Below are positions 44,030-52,916 of a stretch of 64,000 nucleotides of DNA, piece after piece. This DNA comes from Phenylobacterium sp. (GTDB taxonomy: Bacteria > Pseudomonadota > Alphaproteobacteria > Caulobacterales > Caulobacteraceae): contig NZ_JAUXXE010000050.1 of assembly GCF_030681155.1 (NCBI RefSeq), positions 1-64,000 of the forward strand, given 5' to 3'. The translations under genes were made by a program, and so were the position numbers. How positions within the stretch are numbered: position 1 is the stretch's first letter; every line of letters starts with the position of its first letter. The notes under the pieces are model-generated. The model was not told the origin of the DNA. It made no database searches and worked only from the letters and a program-made list of their open reading frames with translations.

Positions 44030-44770
44030 ATGTTCGATCTGACCGGAAAGACGGCCCTGGTCACCGGGGCGACCGGCGGCATCGGCGGCGAAATCGCCAA
44101 GGCGATGCACGCGGCCGGCGCCCATGTCGTCCTGTCAGGCACCCGTGAGGCGGCCTTGCAGGACCTGGCCCAGGTCCTGGGCGAGCGCACATCGGCGGTC
44201 GCGGCGAACCTTTCGGACGCCGAATCTGTGGATGGATTGATCGCTCGCGCCGAAGAAGCGGCCGGCGCCGGCCTCGATATTCTGGTCGCCAACGCCGGAA
44301 TCACCCGCGACGGGTTGCTGATGCGGATGAAGGATGAGGACTGGGACGCGGTCCTGAAGGTCAATCTCGAGAGCTATTTCCGCCTCAGCCGCGCGGCGAT
44401 GCGCGGCATGATGAAGCGTCGTTCCGGCCGAATCATCGGCATCACTTCGGTGGTCGGCGTGATGGGCAATCCGGGCCAAGCCAACTATGCGGCGTCGAAG
44501 GCGGGCATGATCGGCTTCTCGAAAGCCTTGGCTCAAGAGGTCGCAACACGCGGGATCACTGTAAATTGCGTGGCGCCGGGCTTTATCGAGAGCCCGATGA
44601 CTGACGCGCTGAATGAGCAGCAGAAGGCGCAAATCCTAAGCACGATCCCGGCTGGCCGTCTCGGTTCAGGCGGTGACGTGGCCGCGGCATGCGTTTATCT
44701 GGCAAGTAATGAAGCTGGCTACATGACGGGACAAACCCTTCATGTGAACGGCGGCATGGCCATGATCTGA
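44030..44770 (+). CDS. fabG: 3-oxoacyl-ACP reductase
   Basis: A 246-residue NADPH-dependent reductase of the fatty acid cycle. Cofactor motif VTGATGGIGGEIAKAM, NAG motif LVANAGITRDG, catalytic Ser in GITSVVGVMG and Tyr-Lys in YAASKAGMIGFSK. The C-terminus MTGQTLHVNGGMAMI is the FabG hallmark. An ATG at 44030 overlaps the end of fabD by nearly zero bases. It is followed by a ~138-base gap with two hairpins and a TTGACA-containing promoter region for acpP. Confidence 0.96.
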   Translation: MFDLTGKTALVTGATGGIGGEIAKAMHAAGAHVVLSGTREAALQDLAQVLGERTSAVAANLSDAESVDGLIARAEEAAGAGLDILVANAGITRDGLLMRMKDEDWDAVLKVNLESYFRLSRAAMRGMMKRRSGRIIGITSVVGVMGNPGQANYAASKAGMIGFSKALAQEVATRGITVNCVAPGFIESPMTDALNEQQKAQILSTIPAGRLGSGGDVAAACVYLASNEAGYMTGQTLHVNGGMAMI

Positions 44771-44785
44771 GCCCGCTGGCGTGGC

Positions 44786-44822
44786 CGTAGCGAACATGCT
44801 ACGTCGCCGCCCGAACCGGCGA
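44786..44822 (+). promoter_or_regulatory. Twin hairpins between fabG and acpP
   Basis: CGTAGC/GCTACG (44786-44791 with 44798-44803) is followed immediately by TCGCCG/CGGCGA (44804-44809 with 44817-44822), each a perfect 6-bp stem. There is no T-run, so this could be an RNA processing site, a Rho-type terminator region or a 3' end stabiliser. Confidence 0.4.
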
Positions 44823-44854
44823 GGCGAAGGTCTCAACCTGTATGTTTGCAACGG

Positions 44855-44868
44855 TTGACATCCTGTCA
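44855..44868 (+). promoter_or_regulatory. Candidate -35 box and small operator before acpP
   Basis: TTGACA (44855-44860) overlaps a perfect inverted repeat TGACA-tcc-TGTCA (44856-44868), 40 bases upstream of the acpP start. No convincing -10 element is visible at 17 bases, so this is a tentative site. Confidence 0.35.
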
Positions 44869-44908
44869 GTCGTCGCAGATGGATTTAGAAACAAAGGGAC
44901 TTAAGCGA

Positions 44909-45148
44909 ATGTCCGACATCCTCGAGCGCGTGCGTAAGATCGTCATCGAACATCTCGACGCCGATCCTGAGAAGGTCACCGAGAAGGCGAGCTTCATCGA
45001 CGACCTGGGCGCTGACAGCCTCGACAACGTCGAACTGGTTATGGCCTTCGAAGAAGAATTCGATATCGAAATCCCCGACGACGCTGCGGAGCATATTCAA
45101 ACCGTTGGCGACGCGGTGAAGTTCATCGGTGAGCGCCTGGGCGCCTAA
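44909..45148 (+). CDS. acpP: Acyl carrier protein
   Basis: A 79-residue acidic protein that carries acyl chains as phosphopantetheine thioesters. The attachment Ser37 lies in [16 protein letters not shown], and the fold's helices III-IV are in [20 protein letters not shown]. The start is the ATG at 44909 with AAAGGGA upstream; two earlier in-frame starts would add 21 atypical residues. It is followed by a strong terminator-like hairpin before fabF, which can raise acpP transcript levels relative to fabF. Confidence 0.97.
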   Translation: MSDILERVRKIVIEHLDADPEKVTEKASFIDDLGADSLDNVELVMAFEEEFDIEIPDDAAEHIQTVGDAVKFIGERLGA

Positions 45149-45177
45149 GGCAACCCACGGAATTCATTGACTATTCG

Positions 45178-45219
45178 ACCGCCGCGAAGCTCTTCGGAGT
45201 TCGCGGCGGTCTGCGTTTT
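45178..45219 (+). terminator. Partial terminator between acpP and fabF
   Basis: A perfect 11-bp stem (45178-45188 with 45200-45210) encloses an inner 3-bp stem CTC/GAG (45190-45192, 45197-45199) capped by a TTCG tetraloop (45193-45196), and a short T-run (45216-45219) follows. The fabF start is at 45234, so it may act as an attenuator that lets some transcription through. Confidence 0.7.
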
Positions 45220-45233
45220 GGAGGCCCCCACGC

Positions 45234-46513
<1,280 letters not shown>

Positions 46514-46517
<4 letters not shown>

Positions 46518-47602
46518 GCCGCAAACCTCGCAAAGCCAAAGGCAAGGGACGTCGGACCGCAGGTCTCTCGCCCATGCGCCGGTTTATCATCATGCTCGGC
46601 AGCGCCGCGGCGACGCTGGGCGTGGTCGTGGCCCTGGTCCTGGCCTGGGGGCTGTGGTCCTACCAAGGGCCCGGCCCGGCGACCGACGGCGGGGAGCCCC
46701 GCGTTGTCATGTTGCGCAAGGGGGCGGGCCTGACCGAGATCGCCTCGACCCTCGAACGCGATGGGGCGATCCGTTCAAAGGCGATGTTCGCCGCGGCCGC
46801 CCAGGTTACCGGCGCGGCCAAGTCGCTGAAAGCGGGTGAATACGAATTCAAGAGCCGCGCCTCGATGGCCAGCATCCTGCGCGACATTCGCGACGGCAAG
46901 ATCGTGGTTCATCAGGTGACGATCCCCGAGGGCATGACCTCGCAGGCGGCGGTTGAATTGTTGATGGCGCGCCCGGACCTGACAGGCGACGTGGCCGCAC
47001 CTCCTGAAGGGGCGATCCTGCCGGAAACATATCAGTACGAGCGCGGCGAAGACCGCGCCGCCGTGCTGAAGCGGATGATGGACGCCCGCGACGAACTGCT
47101 CGTGCTGCTCTGGGACAAGCGCCAGCCCGGCCTGCCGATCACCACGCCGCAGGAGGCCGTGACCCTGGCCTCGATCGTCGAGAAGGAAACCGGCATCGCC
47201 AGTGAACGGCCGCAGGTCGCCTCGGTGTTCGTGAACCGCCTACGCGCCGGCATGCGGCTGGAGAGCGATCCGACGATCATCTACGGCCTGACCGGCGGCA
47301 AGCCGCTGGGCCGCGGTCTGCGAGCCTCGGAGCTGGCTGTCCCGAACCCGTACAACACCTATCAAATCGACCGGCTACCCCCGACGCCGATCGCCAATCC
47401 GGGCCGTGCGGCCTTGGCGGCGGTGCTCGATCCGCCCAAGAGCGACGCGCTGTTCTTTGTCGCCGACGGCACCGGCGGCCATGTCTTTGCTCCGACCTAC
47501 GAAGAGCACCTGAAGAACGTCGCCAAGTGGCGCGCGATCGAGCGGGAACGCGAGGCCAAGGCGCTGCAGGACAAGGCCGCCGAGCTGAAGGCTGGGCGGT
47601 GA
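46514..47602 (+). CDS. mltG: Endolytic murein transglycosylase (YceG-like)
   Basis: A 362-residue single-pass membrane enzyme that cleaves nascent peptidoglycan and sets glycan length. It has a short basic N-terminus (RKPRKAKGKGRR), a transmembrane helix at ~25-48 and a LysM-like plus catalytic domain with the essential Glu in LASIVEKETGIASERPQVASVF. Other conserved stretches are LESDPTIIYGL and YNTYQIDRLPPTPIANPG. Its GTG start overlaps the fabF stop. The order fabF-mltG-yicC is common in alphaproteobacteria. Confidence 0.95.
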
Positions 47603-47652
47603 GCCATCGCCGGGTGTGACCGGCTTGCCCATTGGACGGGCGGAGAATTCTG

Positions 47653-48534
47653 ATGCCGCTATCTGGAATGACGGGCTTTGGTCGGGCTGAAGGTTCGGCC
47701 GCCGAGTGGAGCTGGGCGGTCGAGGCGCGCTCAGTGAACGGGCGCAATCTGGAGATCCGCTTTCGCGGCCCTCCCGGTTTCGACCAGCTTGACCGCGCCG
47801 CACGTGACGGCGCGCAGAGCCGTTTCGCGCGCGGGCAGGTGAGCGTCGGCTTACAGGCCAAGAAGGCCGAGGCTGGCGTTCAGGTGCGGGTCAACCAGGA
47901 GCAACTGGACCGATATCTGGACCTTGGCGCGCCGTTGATCGCCGCCGGCCGGGCGGGGCCGCCGAGCCTCGACGGCCTGCTGGCCTTGCGCGGCGTACTG
48001 GAAGTCGTGGACATCGAGGATGATCCGGAGGCCCAGGCGAGGCTGGAGGCCGCGATGGCGCTCTCGGTCGGCGCGGCGTTGGACGCCTTGGCCGCTTCAC
48101 GGCGCGAGGAGGGTCTGGCGTTGACCGCAGTGCTGGTGGCGCTGGTTGACCGGATCGAGATGCTGGTGGGCCGTGCCCACGCCCTGGCGGAGGGACAGCC
48201 GGCCGCGATCAAGGAGCGTTTCGAGCGCCGGATGGCCGAACTGATCGGCGAGGCCGCGCCCGCTGACAAGATCGTCACCGAGGCGGCCGCCATGGCTGTG
48301 AAGGCAGACGTCCGCGAGGAGTTGGATCGGCTGCGGGCCCACGTGGACGCTGCGCGCGGGCACATCGTCGGCGAGGGCCCGCAAGGACGCCGCCTGGACT
48401 TCCTGACCCAGGAGTTCATGCGCGAGGCCAACACCCTGTGTTCAAAGTCCGCGCTGAGCGCGATGACGACGGTCGGGCTGGACCTGAAGGCCACCATCGA
48501 ACAGTTCCGCGAGCAAGTGCAGAACGTGGAGTAG
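47653..48534 (+). CDS. yicC: YicC family RNA endonuclease-like stress protein
   Basis: A 293-residue protein. The family features are LSGMTGFGRAEG at the N-terminus, the core EARSVNGRNLEIRFRGPPGFDQL, and the C-terminal LDFLTQEFMREANTLCSKS with TTVGLDLKATIEQFREQVQNVE. YicC-like proteins are RNases, and an interaction with small RNA turnover is reported in E. coli. The ATG at 47653 follows GGCGGAGAATTC. It is followed by a highly structured 80-base gap and then gmk. Confidence 0.92.
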   Translation: MPLSGMTGFGRAEGSAAEWSWAVEARSVNGRNLEIRFRGPPGFDQLDRAARDGAQSRFARGQVSVGLQAKKAEAGVQVRVNQEQLDRYLDLGAPLIAAGRAGPPSLDGLLALRGVLEVVDIEDDPEAQARLEAAMALSVGAALDALAASRREEGLALTAVLVALVDRIEMLVGRAHALAEGQPAAIKERFERRMAELIGEAAPADKIVTEAAAMAVKADVREELDRLRAHVDAARGHIVGEGPQGRRLDFLTQEFMREANTLCSKSALSAMTTVGLDLKATIEQFREQVQNVE

Positions 48535-48604
48535 TCACCGTTGGTGACAGTTCCCCTTGAAGGGGAGCATCTAAGTGCGACCGCTCCCAGGCCGGGAGCA
48601 ACTG
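48534..48604 (+). promoter_or_regulatory. Candidate structured RNA leader of gmk
   Basis: Three hairpins lie in 66 bases between yicC and gmk: GTCACC/GGTGAC (48534-48548), TCCCCT/AGGGGA (48552-48566) and GCTCCC/GGGAGC (48583-48599). GGGAGC also occurs at 48563-48568, so GCTCCC can pair with either copy. CAGTT (48548-48552) can pair with AACTG (48600-48604), closing hairpins 2 and 3 in a multibranch fold whose 3' arm touches the gmk ribosome site. No known riboswitch class is matched by eye. Confidence 0.45.
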
Positions 48605-48614
48605 GAAGAGATTG

Positions 48615-49265
48615 ATGACCGACGACCACGCCAAGCCTTGGGAAACCACCCGTCGCGGCCTTCTCCTGCTGGTCTCCAGCCCGGCCGGAGCGGGTAAGAC
48701 TTCGCTTTCGCGGCGACTGGTTTCCGACCACGCCGACCTGACGCTGTCGATCTCCTGGACGACGCGGGCGCCACGGCCAGGCGAGGAGGAGGGCCGTGAG
48801 TACTTCTTCGTCGATCGGCCCGGCTTTGAGGCGATGATCGCCAAGGGCGGGTTCCTGGAGTGGGCCGAGGTGAACGGCAATCTCTACGGCACGCCGATGG
48901 CGGCCGTGATGTCCGCTCTCGATGAAGGCAAGGATGTCCTCTTCGACATCGACTGGCAGGGCGCCAAGCAGATCGCCGAGAAAGCGCCGGACGACAGCGT
49001 GCGGGTGTTTATCCTACCGCCGTCGTGGGAGGACCTTTCGCGCCGCCTGCATGCCCGCGCGCAGGACAGCGAAGAGGTGATCAACCAGCGTCTGGCGCTC
49101 GGCAAGGAAGAGATCGCCCACTGGCGGCTCTACGACTACGTCATCGTGAACAAGAATTTCGACCGAGCCTACGCCGATCTTGGCCATATCTATCGCTCGG
49201 AACGGATGAAGCCCGGCCGCAATTCCTGGCTGCCCGAGTTCGTGGACGGCCTGTTGGCGGAGTAG
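48615..49265 (+). CDS. gmk: Guanylate kinase
   Basis: A 216-residue kinase converting GMP to GDP. P-loop LVSSPAGAGKTSLSRRL, GMP-binding region WTTRAPRPGEEEGREYFFVD, and LFDIDWQGAKQI are all present. The C-terminus is typical. ATG at 48615, with GGAAGAG 5 bases upstream; the TTG two codons before is less likely. The gene follows yicC with the structured leader described at 48534. No rpoZ or spoT follows as in some genomes. Confidence 0.96.
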   Translation: MTDDHAKPWETTRRGLLLLVSSPAGAGKTSLSRRLVSDHADLTLSISWTTRAPRPGEEEGREYFFVDRPGFEAMIAKGGFLEWAEVNGNLYGTPMAAVMSALDEGKDVLFDIDWQGAKQIAEKAPDDSVRVFILPPSWEDLSRRLHARAQDSEEVINQRLALGKEEIAHWRLYDYVIVNKNFDRAYADLGHIYRSERMKPGRNSWLPEFVDGLLAE

Positions 49266-49338
49266 CCCGGCTCAAAATCAGCACGACCCTGGGGATAACA
49301 GCCGAAAACAACCAGAACTGAGTCGCTCAAGCCTTCGT

Positions 49339-49353
49339 GTTCTGTCTTTGTTC
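49339..49353 (+). promoter_or_regulatory. Candidate LexA (SOS) box
   Basis: GTTC-TGTCTTT-GTTC (49339-49342, 49350-49353) matches the alphaproteobacterial LexA site GTTC-N7-GTTC exactly, ending 17 bases before the ATG at 49371. About one match is expected by chance in a window this size, so position matters more than the match. Confidence 0.5.
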
Positions 49354-49370
49354 TAGTCATGGAGGTGCTC

Positions 49371-49634
49371 ATGGCTAGACGCGACGGGCCGCCCTTGCTG
49401 GCGTGCGTTGGGATGGATCGGCATCTGGTGGCGCGTTGCGCTTCGCCCGGGTGCGAGCGAGCCACGCCATGCGATCCGACGATCTGGGTGGCGCAGGGGC
49501 TTGGCGGCCTGCCGCTGGGCGCGTTTTCCGAGCGATTGCGCTGCGTTTGCGGATCCCGCCGAGGACGGCTGCAAATTGAAAGCGGCCCGTTCCCGGATGT
49601 GCAAGCGGGCGGCGGTCTCTACGTCTTCCGATGA
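49371..49634 (+). CDS. Small Cys-rich protein, possibly SOS-regulated
   Basis: An 87-residue protein of unknown function. Cysteines are arranged as ARCASPGCERATPC and LRCVCGSRRGRL, a pattern that could bind zinc. Between them is WVAQGLGGLPLGAFSERL. I believe similar short proteins occur in Caulobacter relatives, but I cannot verify this. A strong ribosome site GGAGG precedes the ATG at 49371; the earlier in-frame ATG at 49359 lacks one. A LexA-box-like site lies in the promoter. No membrane segment or signal peptide is seen. Confidence 0.65.
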   Translation: MARRDGPPLLACVGMDRHLVARCASPGCERATPCDPTIWVAQGLGGLPLGAFSERLRCVCGSRRGRLQIESGPFPDVQAGGGLYVFR

Positions 49635-49722
49635 GGTGCGCAAACGAGCATCCAGCCAAGCTTGGACTGTTGCAGCGCCCGCATGCTGCTATCGTCCGGG
49701 CGAAGGGCGGAGAACAGATCAA

Positions 49723-50271
49723 ATGCTCAAGCCGGCCAGGACGAAGGCGCTCTACGCAGGATCGTTTGATCCGGTGACGCGCGGGCATCTGGATATCATC
49801 AGCAAGGCTCTGATGACCTTCGACGCCGTGCATGTCGCCATCGGAACCAACGTCCGGAAAGCGCGGGCCTTCGGCGTGGCGGAGAGCCAGGCGCTTATCG
49901 CGCGCTCGATCATCGAATTCTGGCCTGAAGCGGCCGACGGAGAGGATCCGCAACCAGGCGCGACGCTGTTCGGCGGCGCGCTGGAGATCGGCGAGTTCAC
50001 CAACCAAAGCCTCATCGGCTATGCCCGTAAGATCGGAGCCACGCACATCGCGCGGGGCCTTCGGGAGGCGAGCGATTTCAACGACGAGTTCAACCTCCAC
50101 GGTGTGGCAGGGCGGATAGATCCGTCCATCCCAATGGTGCACTTCATCTGTGAGGCGCAGTACCTTCACGTATCGTCGAGCACCGCCAAGGAGTTGGCGG
50201 TCATGGGCGAACAGGTCGGCTGGTTGGTCATGCCGTGCGTGGAGGCGGCCTTCGAGGCGCGCCGCAGATAG
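49723..50271 (+). CDS. CoaD-like nucleotidyltransferase (pantetheine-phosphate adenylyltransferase family)
   Basis: A 182-residue protein. The nucleotidyltransferase HxGH-type motif is AGSFDPVTRGHLDIISKAL. Further family motifs are LIGYARKIGATHIARGLREASDFNDEF and the C-terminal SSSTAKELA. It is ~20 residues longer than typical CoaD (~160), with an unusual stretch EFWPEAADGEDPQPGATLFGG, and the standard KPxF/S segment after the first motif is replaced. It could be a true CoaD or a divergent paralogue using another substrate. Its ATG follows GGAGAACAG. Confidence 0.72.
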   Translation: MLKPARTKALYAGSFDPVTRGHLDIISKALMTFDAVHVAIGTNVRKARAFGVAESQALIARSIIEFWPEAADGEDPQPGATLFGGALEIGEFTNQSLIGYARKIGATHIARGLREASDFNDEFNLHGVAGRIDPSIPMVHFICEAQYLHVSSSTAKELAVMGEQVGWLVMPCVEAAFEARRR

Positions 50272-50358
50272 GCATCCTGCGCGTGTTTAGATTGGCGTAA
50301 AAGGTTCAGGTTGTTAGGCTTCGGATTGGCGCAAGACCGCGCCAATCTGGAGCGCCTC

Positions 50359-50796
50359 ATGGACATTCCTTGCGCGATCCTGATCACCGCCTTCTGCCTG
50401 CCGGATTCGAACTTCAGGCTTGAGGTGAAGTCGGGGCCAGACGGGGCTGTCGCCATCGTCACGTCCGGCGAAGTTCGCGCCAATATCCTGCTCTCCGACG
50501 ATGACGGCGCGCCTCCGACCCAGATGGATAGGCAACTCTGCTATGGAGGAACCTGCGTCGATTATTCAGCGCGGCTTAGGGACGACGCCTCATCCATCGA
50601 ACTGCTCATCGCGGCGGGCCGGGGACGGGAGCGGTTCATTCAACTTCGCGGTCCCCTTCAGCCAGTGACGGATTTCTCAGCTCAGATGAGCTACGTGGTC
50701 GACACCCGCGATGGCTGGGTGCGGATCCCCCTCAGCGAATTTCTGCCCGCAGTCGATACGCCGGTTGATGAGCCGCCGTGGCCCTATCGCTACTGA
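50359..50796 (+). CDS. Hypothetical protein (145 aa)
   Basis: A 145-residue protein I do not recognise. It starts with DIPCAILITAFCLPDSNF, then shows beta-rich segments (RLEVKSGPDGAVAIVTSGEVRANILL), a LCYGGTCVDYSARLRD piece with two nearby Cys, and a final PWPYRY. No obvious signal peptide is present, though the N-terminus is moderately hydrophobic. The ATG at 50359 has GGAG upstream; an extension to 50311 would begin with TTG. It lies 18 bp before the NUDIX gene and may be in an operon with it. Confidence 0.5.
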   Translation: MDIPCAILITAFCLPDSNFRLEVKSGPDGAVAIVTSGEVRANILLSDDDGAPPTQMDRQLCYGGTCVDYSARLRDDASSIELLIAAGRGRERFIQLRGPLQPVTDFSAQMSYVVDTRDGWVRIPLSEFLPAVDTPVDEPPWPYRY

Positions 50797-50814
50797 CAGT
50801 CGTAGGGAGAAGAG

Positions 50815-51291
50815 ATGCGATCACCGGTGAACGTGCTTGTTCTTCCGTTTCGGGGTACGCTGAAGGACGGATTTAGCTACGCGGTTTTTCGACGTTCGGA
50901 TGGTGATGCAGCGTCTTGGCAAGCCGTCGCTGGCGGTGTCGAAGGTGGGGAAACTCCGCTGGAGGCGGCCCAGCGTGAGCTTGAGGAGGAGACAGGCCTG
51001 TCTCCCACTAGGCGATGGGTGGAACTGGATGCGCACGCCACCGTTCCCGCGCGTTTGTTTCGCGATTGGCCAAGTTGGGGGCCGGATGTGTACGTCGTTC
51101 GCGAACTGGCGTTCGGGGCCGAGGCGGCGATGGACGAGATCATTCGGTTGTCTGATGAACATGCCGACGTGCAGTGGCTGAGCTATTCCGATGCCCGCGA
51201 ATTGCTCCGGTGGGACAGCAATCGCACCGCCCTGTGGGAACTGCACACGCGGCTTACCGACGGCGTGCTGGCGCCGGCCGGGTTGGACTGA
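50815..51291 (+). CDS. NUDIX hydrolase
   Basis: A 158-residue pyrophosphohydrolase. The Nudix box is complete: GGVEGGETPLEAAQRELEEE followed by TGL (GX5EX7REUXEEXGU). The preceding PFRGTLKDGFSYAVFRRSDG and following FRDWPSWGPDVYVVRELAFG fit the bis-nucleoside polyphosphate or general housecleaning group. Metal-binding Glu residues in the box are intact. The nucleotide substrate cannot be read from the sequence. It is flanked by genes of mixed function. GGAGAAGAG precedes the ATG. Confidence 0.87.
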   Translation: MRSPVNVLVLPFRGTLKDGFSYAVFRRSDGDAASWQAVAGGVEGGETPLEAAQRELEEETGLSPTRRWVELDAHATVPARLFRDWPSWGPDVYVVRELAFGAEAAMDEIIRLSDEHADVQWLSYSDARELLRWDSNRTALWELHTRLTDGVLAPAGLD

Positions 51292-51392
51292 GGGCGCAAA
51301 TCCTGTAGGAGGCGCGCTTCACCACATCTGTGACGGCCTCTTTCGGGTTTCCGGCCGCCACTGACATCCGAGCCCGCTGCTGGAGAAATCCC

Positions 51393-51713
51393 ATGGCGTG
51401 GCTCGCGCTTAGCATTGCCGTCGTAACCGAAATTATCTGGGCGTTGAGCCTGAAATGGGCCGGCGTGCAGGCGACCTGGCAATCAGCGACGGTCCCGATT
51501 GCGCTGAGCTTCGTGAACATGGGCCTGCTAGCCTTCGCCATGCGCGGTTTGCCGGCCAGCACCGCCTATGCGATCTGGACTGGGCTGGGCGCGGTCGGGG
51601 TGGGCGTCTGCGGCGCCTTGCTGTTCGGCGAGAAGCTGTCCATGGCCCAGATCGGCTTCATGGGCATGATCGTGCTGGGGGTCGTCGGTATGAAACTGGT
51701 CTCCCAGGCCTAA
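51393..51713 (+). CDS. Small multidrug resistance (SMR) transporter, SugE/Gdx-like
   Basis: A 106-residue four-helix membrane protein. The essential Glu of helix 1 is in AVVTEIIWALSLKWA. Helix 3 has LPASTAYAIWTGLGAVGV, the pattern of the Gdx (SugE) guanidinium-exporter subtype, and the last helix is GFMGMIVLGVVGMKLVSQ. The ATG at 51393 follows GGAG. The upstream 100 bases show no guanidine riboswitch motif that I can recognise. It probably works as a dual-topology dimer exporting guanidinium or small cations. Confidence 0.86.
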   Translation: MAWLALSIAVVTEIIWALSLKWAGVQATWQSATVPIALSFVNMGLLAFAMRGLPASTAYAIWTGLGAVGVGVCGALLFGEKLSMAQIGFMGMIVLGVVGMKLVSQA

Positions 51714-51737
51714 GAAATCGAAGGAAGTAGGCGCTCA

Positions 51738-52295
51738 ATGTCGCGTTCGCAGGTCATCGTGCTCAATGGGGTGGGCAGCGTCGGAAAAAGTTCGACGGCG
51801 CGGGCGCTGCAGGAGATCGCCGCCCGCCCTTTCCTGCACGTAGCCATGGACACGTTTCTGGAGATGCTGCCGCCCAGCATGATGGGGCATCCCGACGGGC
51901 TATTGTTTGAGCCCGGGCTCGAAAATGGCCATCCATCCATCGCCATCCGGACCGGCCTGGTGCTGGACCGCGCCATGCAGGGCATGCGTCACGCGATCGC
52001 GGCGATGGCCGAGCAGGGTAATCACCTCGTCATTGACGAGGTGATGCTGGGACGGGGCGAAGCGCTGGCCTATCGCGAGCTGCTCTCTGGCCATGACTTG
52101 CGTATCGTCGGCCTGTTTGCCCCGCTTGAGGTGCTGGAACGACGCGAGCGCGAGCGGGGAGACCGTGAACTCGGACTGGCGCGCTGGCAATTCGAACGCG
52201 TTCATCGCGACGTGATCTACGATCTGGAGATCGACGCCACGGCCACGACGCCGGCGGCGAATGCTCAGAAGATTTGCGAAGCTTTCGGGCTGTAG
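51738..52295 (+). CDS. Chloramphenicol phosphotransferase-like (CPT) kinase
   Basis: A 185-residue P-loop kinase. The nucleotide site is IVLNGVGSVGKSSTARALQ, the acceptor region HVAMDTFLEMLPPSMMG includes the Asp used in Streptomyces CPT, and HLVIDEVMLGR is the Walker-B-like segment. Lid arginines are in ERRERERGDRELGLARWQFERVH. The family includes self-resistance kinases as well as enzymes of unknown substrate, so no drug claim is made. ATG at 51738, 24 bp after the SMR gene; a bidirectional terminator follows. Confidence 0.83.
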   Translation: MSRSQVIVLNGVGSVGKSSTARALQEIAARPFLHVAMDTFLEMLPPSMMGHPDGLLFEPGLENGHPSIAIRTGLVLDRAMQGMRHAIAAMAEQGNHLVIDEVMLGRGEALAYRELLSGHDLRIVGLFAPLEVLERRERERGDRELGLARWQFERVHRDVIYDLEIDATATTPAANAQKICEAFGL

Positions 52296-52305
52296 CCCAC
52301 ATGCG

Positions 52306-52340
52306 AAAACGCCCCGACCTCGGTGAGGGCGGGGCGCTTT
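52306..52340. terminator. Bidirectional terminator
   Basis: CGCCCCG (52310-52316) pairs with CGGGGCG (52330-52336), with an inner CCTC/GAGG stem (52318-52321, 52325-52328). T-runs follow in both directions (CTTT on plus; TTTT on minus). It serves the kinase gene (plus) and the exported protein gene (minus). Confidence 0.8.
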
Positions 52341-52362
52341 GTAGCAAGGTCTGGCAGGCTGG

Positions 52363-52731
52363 TTACTTGGCGAGCATCGCCTTGAGTTCAGCCTGGGTGG
52401 CGTTGATCGTCGCCGAACCGTCAGCAATGGCGAGCTTGTCGGTCTCCACCGCGAAGGTGTCGGTTCCCATCTTGATGGTCGCCACCTGCTTGCCGGTCGG
52501 ATCCGGCTTCACGGCGGTCACCTCGCCGATCGACGTGCCGGTCTTGTCCTTGACGGTGGCGCCGACCGCCAAGGTCGCCGCCGTTGCGCTAGCGTCCGCG
52601 CCTGCCGGGCTGCTGGCCGCAGGCGCCGCTTCCTTGGCCTCATCCGACTGGGCCGCGCTTTGAGCCATGGCCGGAGCGGAGGTGATCGCAAGAGCAAGGG
52701 CCGCGGCCCCGAAGGTGAGAATTGAACGCAT
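52363..52731 (-). CDS. Exported hypothetical protein with an Ala-rich linker
   Basis: A 122-residue secreted protein. The signal peptide MRSILTFGAAALALAITSAPAMAQ is clear. An Ala/Ser-rich linker (residues ~25-50) leads to a ~70-residue domain with LAVGATVKDKTGTSIGEVTAVKPDPTGKQVATIKMGTDTF (pieces) and a last helix ATQAELKAML. The VGATVKD..GTSIGEV pattern resembles PRC-barrel-like folds seen in some exported proteins. GGAGACCTC precedes the ATG at 52731. Its role is unknown. Confidence 0.75.
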   Translation of the reverse strand: MRSILTFGAAALALAITSAPAMAQSAAQSDEAKEAAPAASSPAGADASATAATLAVGATVKDKTGTSIGEVTAVKPDPTGKQVATIKMGTDTFAVETDKLAIADGSATINATQAELKAMLAK

Positions 52732-52916
52732 GAGGTCTCCCGAAATGATTGAGGCCTCCCCCGACGAATGTTCAGGCTGGAGGGGCTTTGCGGTCATCAA
52801 TGGACCGTGATGGGGCGATATCTTGGCTTGGCTGTAGCGCGCCTGACCTTGCGAACATGGCCAAAAGACCCGAGACCTTGGCTCGAGGCCAAGCTGGTCG
52901 GTGGGCGGATGCTTGA

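Noticed and set aside
51292-51392. Guanidine riboswitch before the SugE/Gdx-like gene
   Set aside because: None of the conserved loops of the guanidine-I, -II or -III classes could be found in the 101-base gap.
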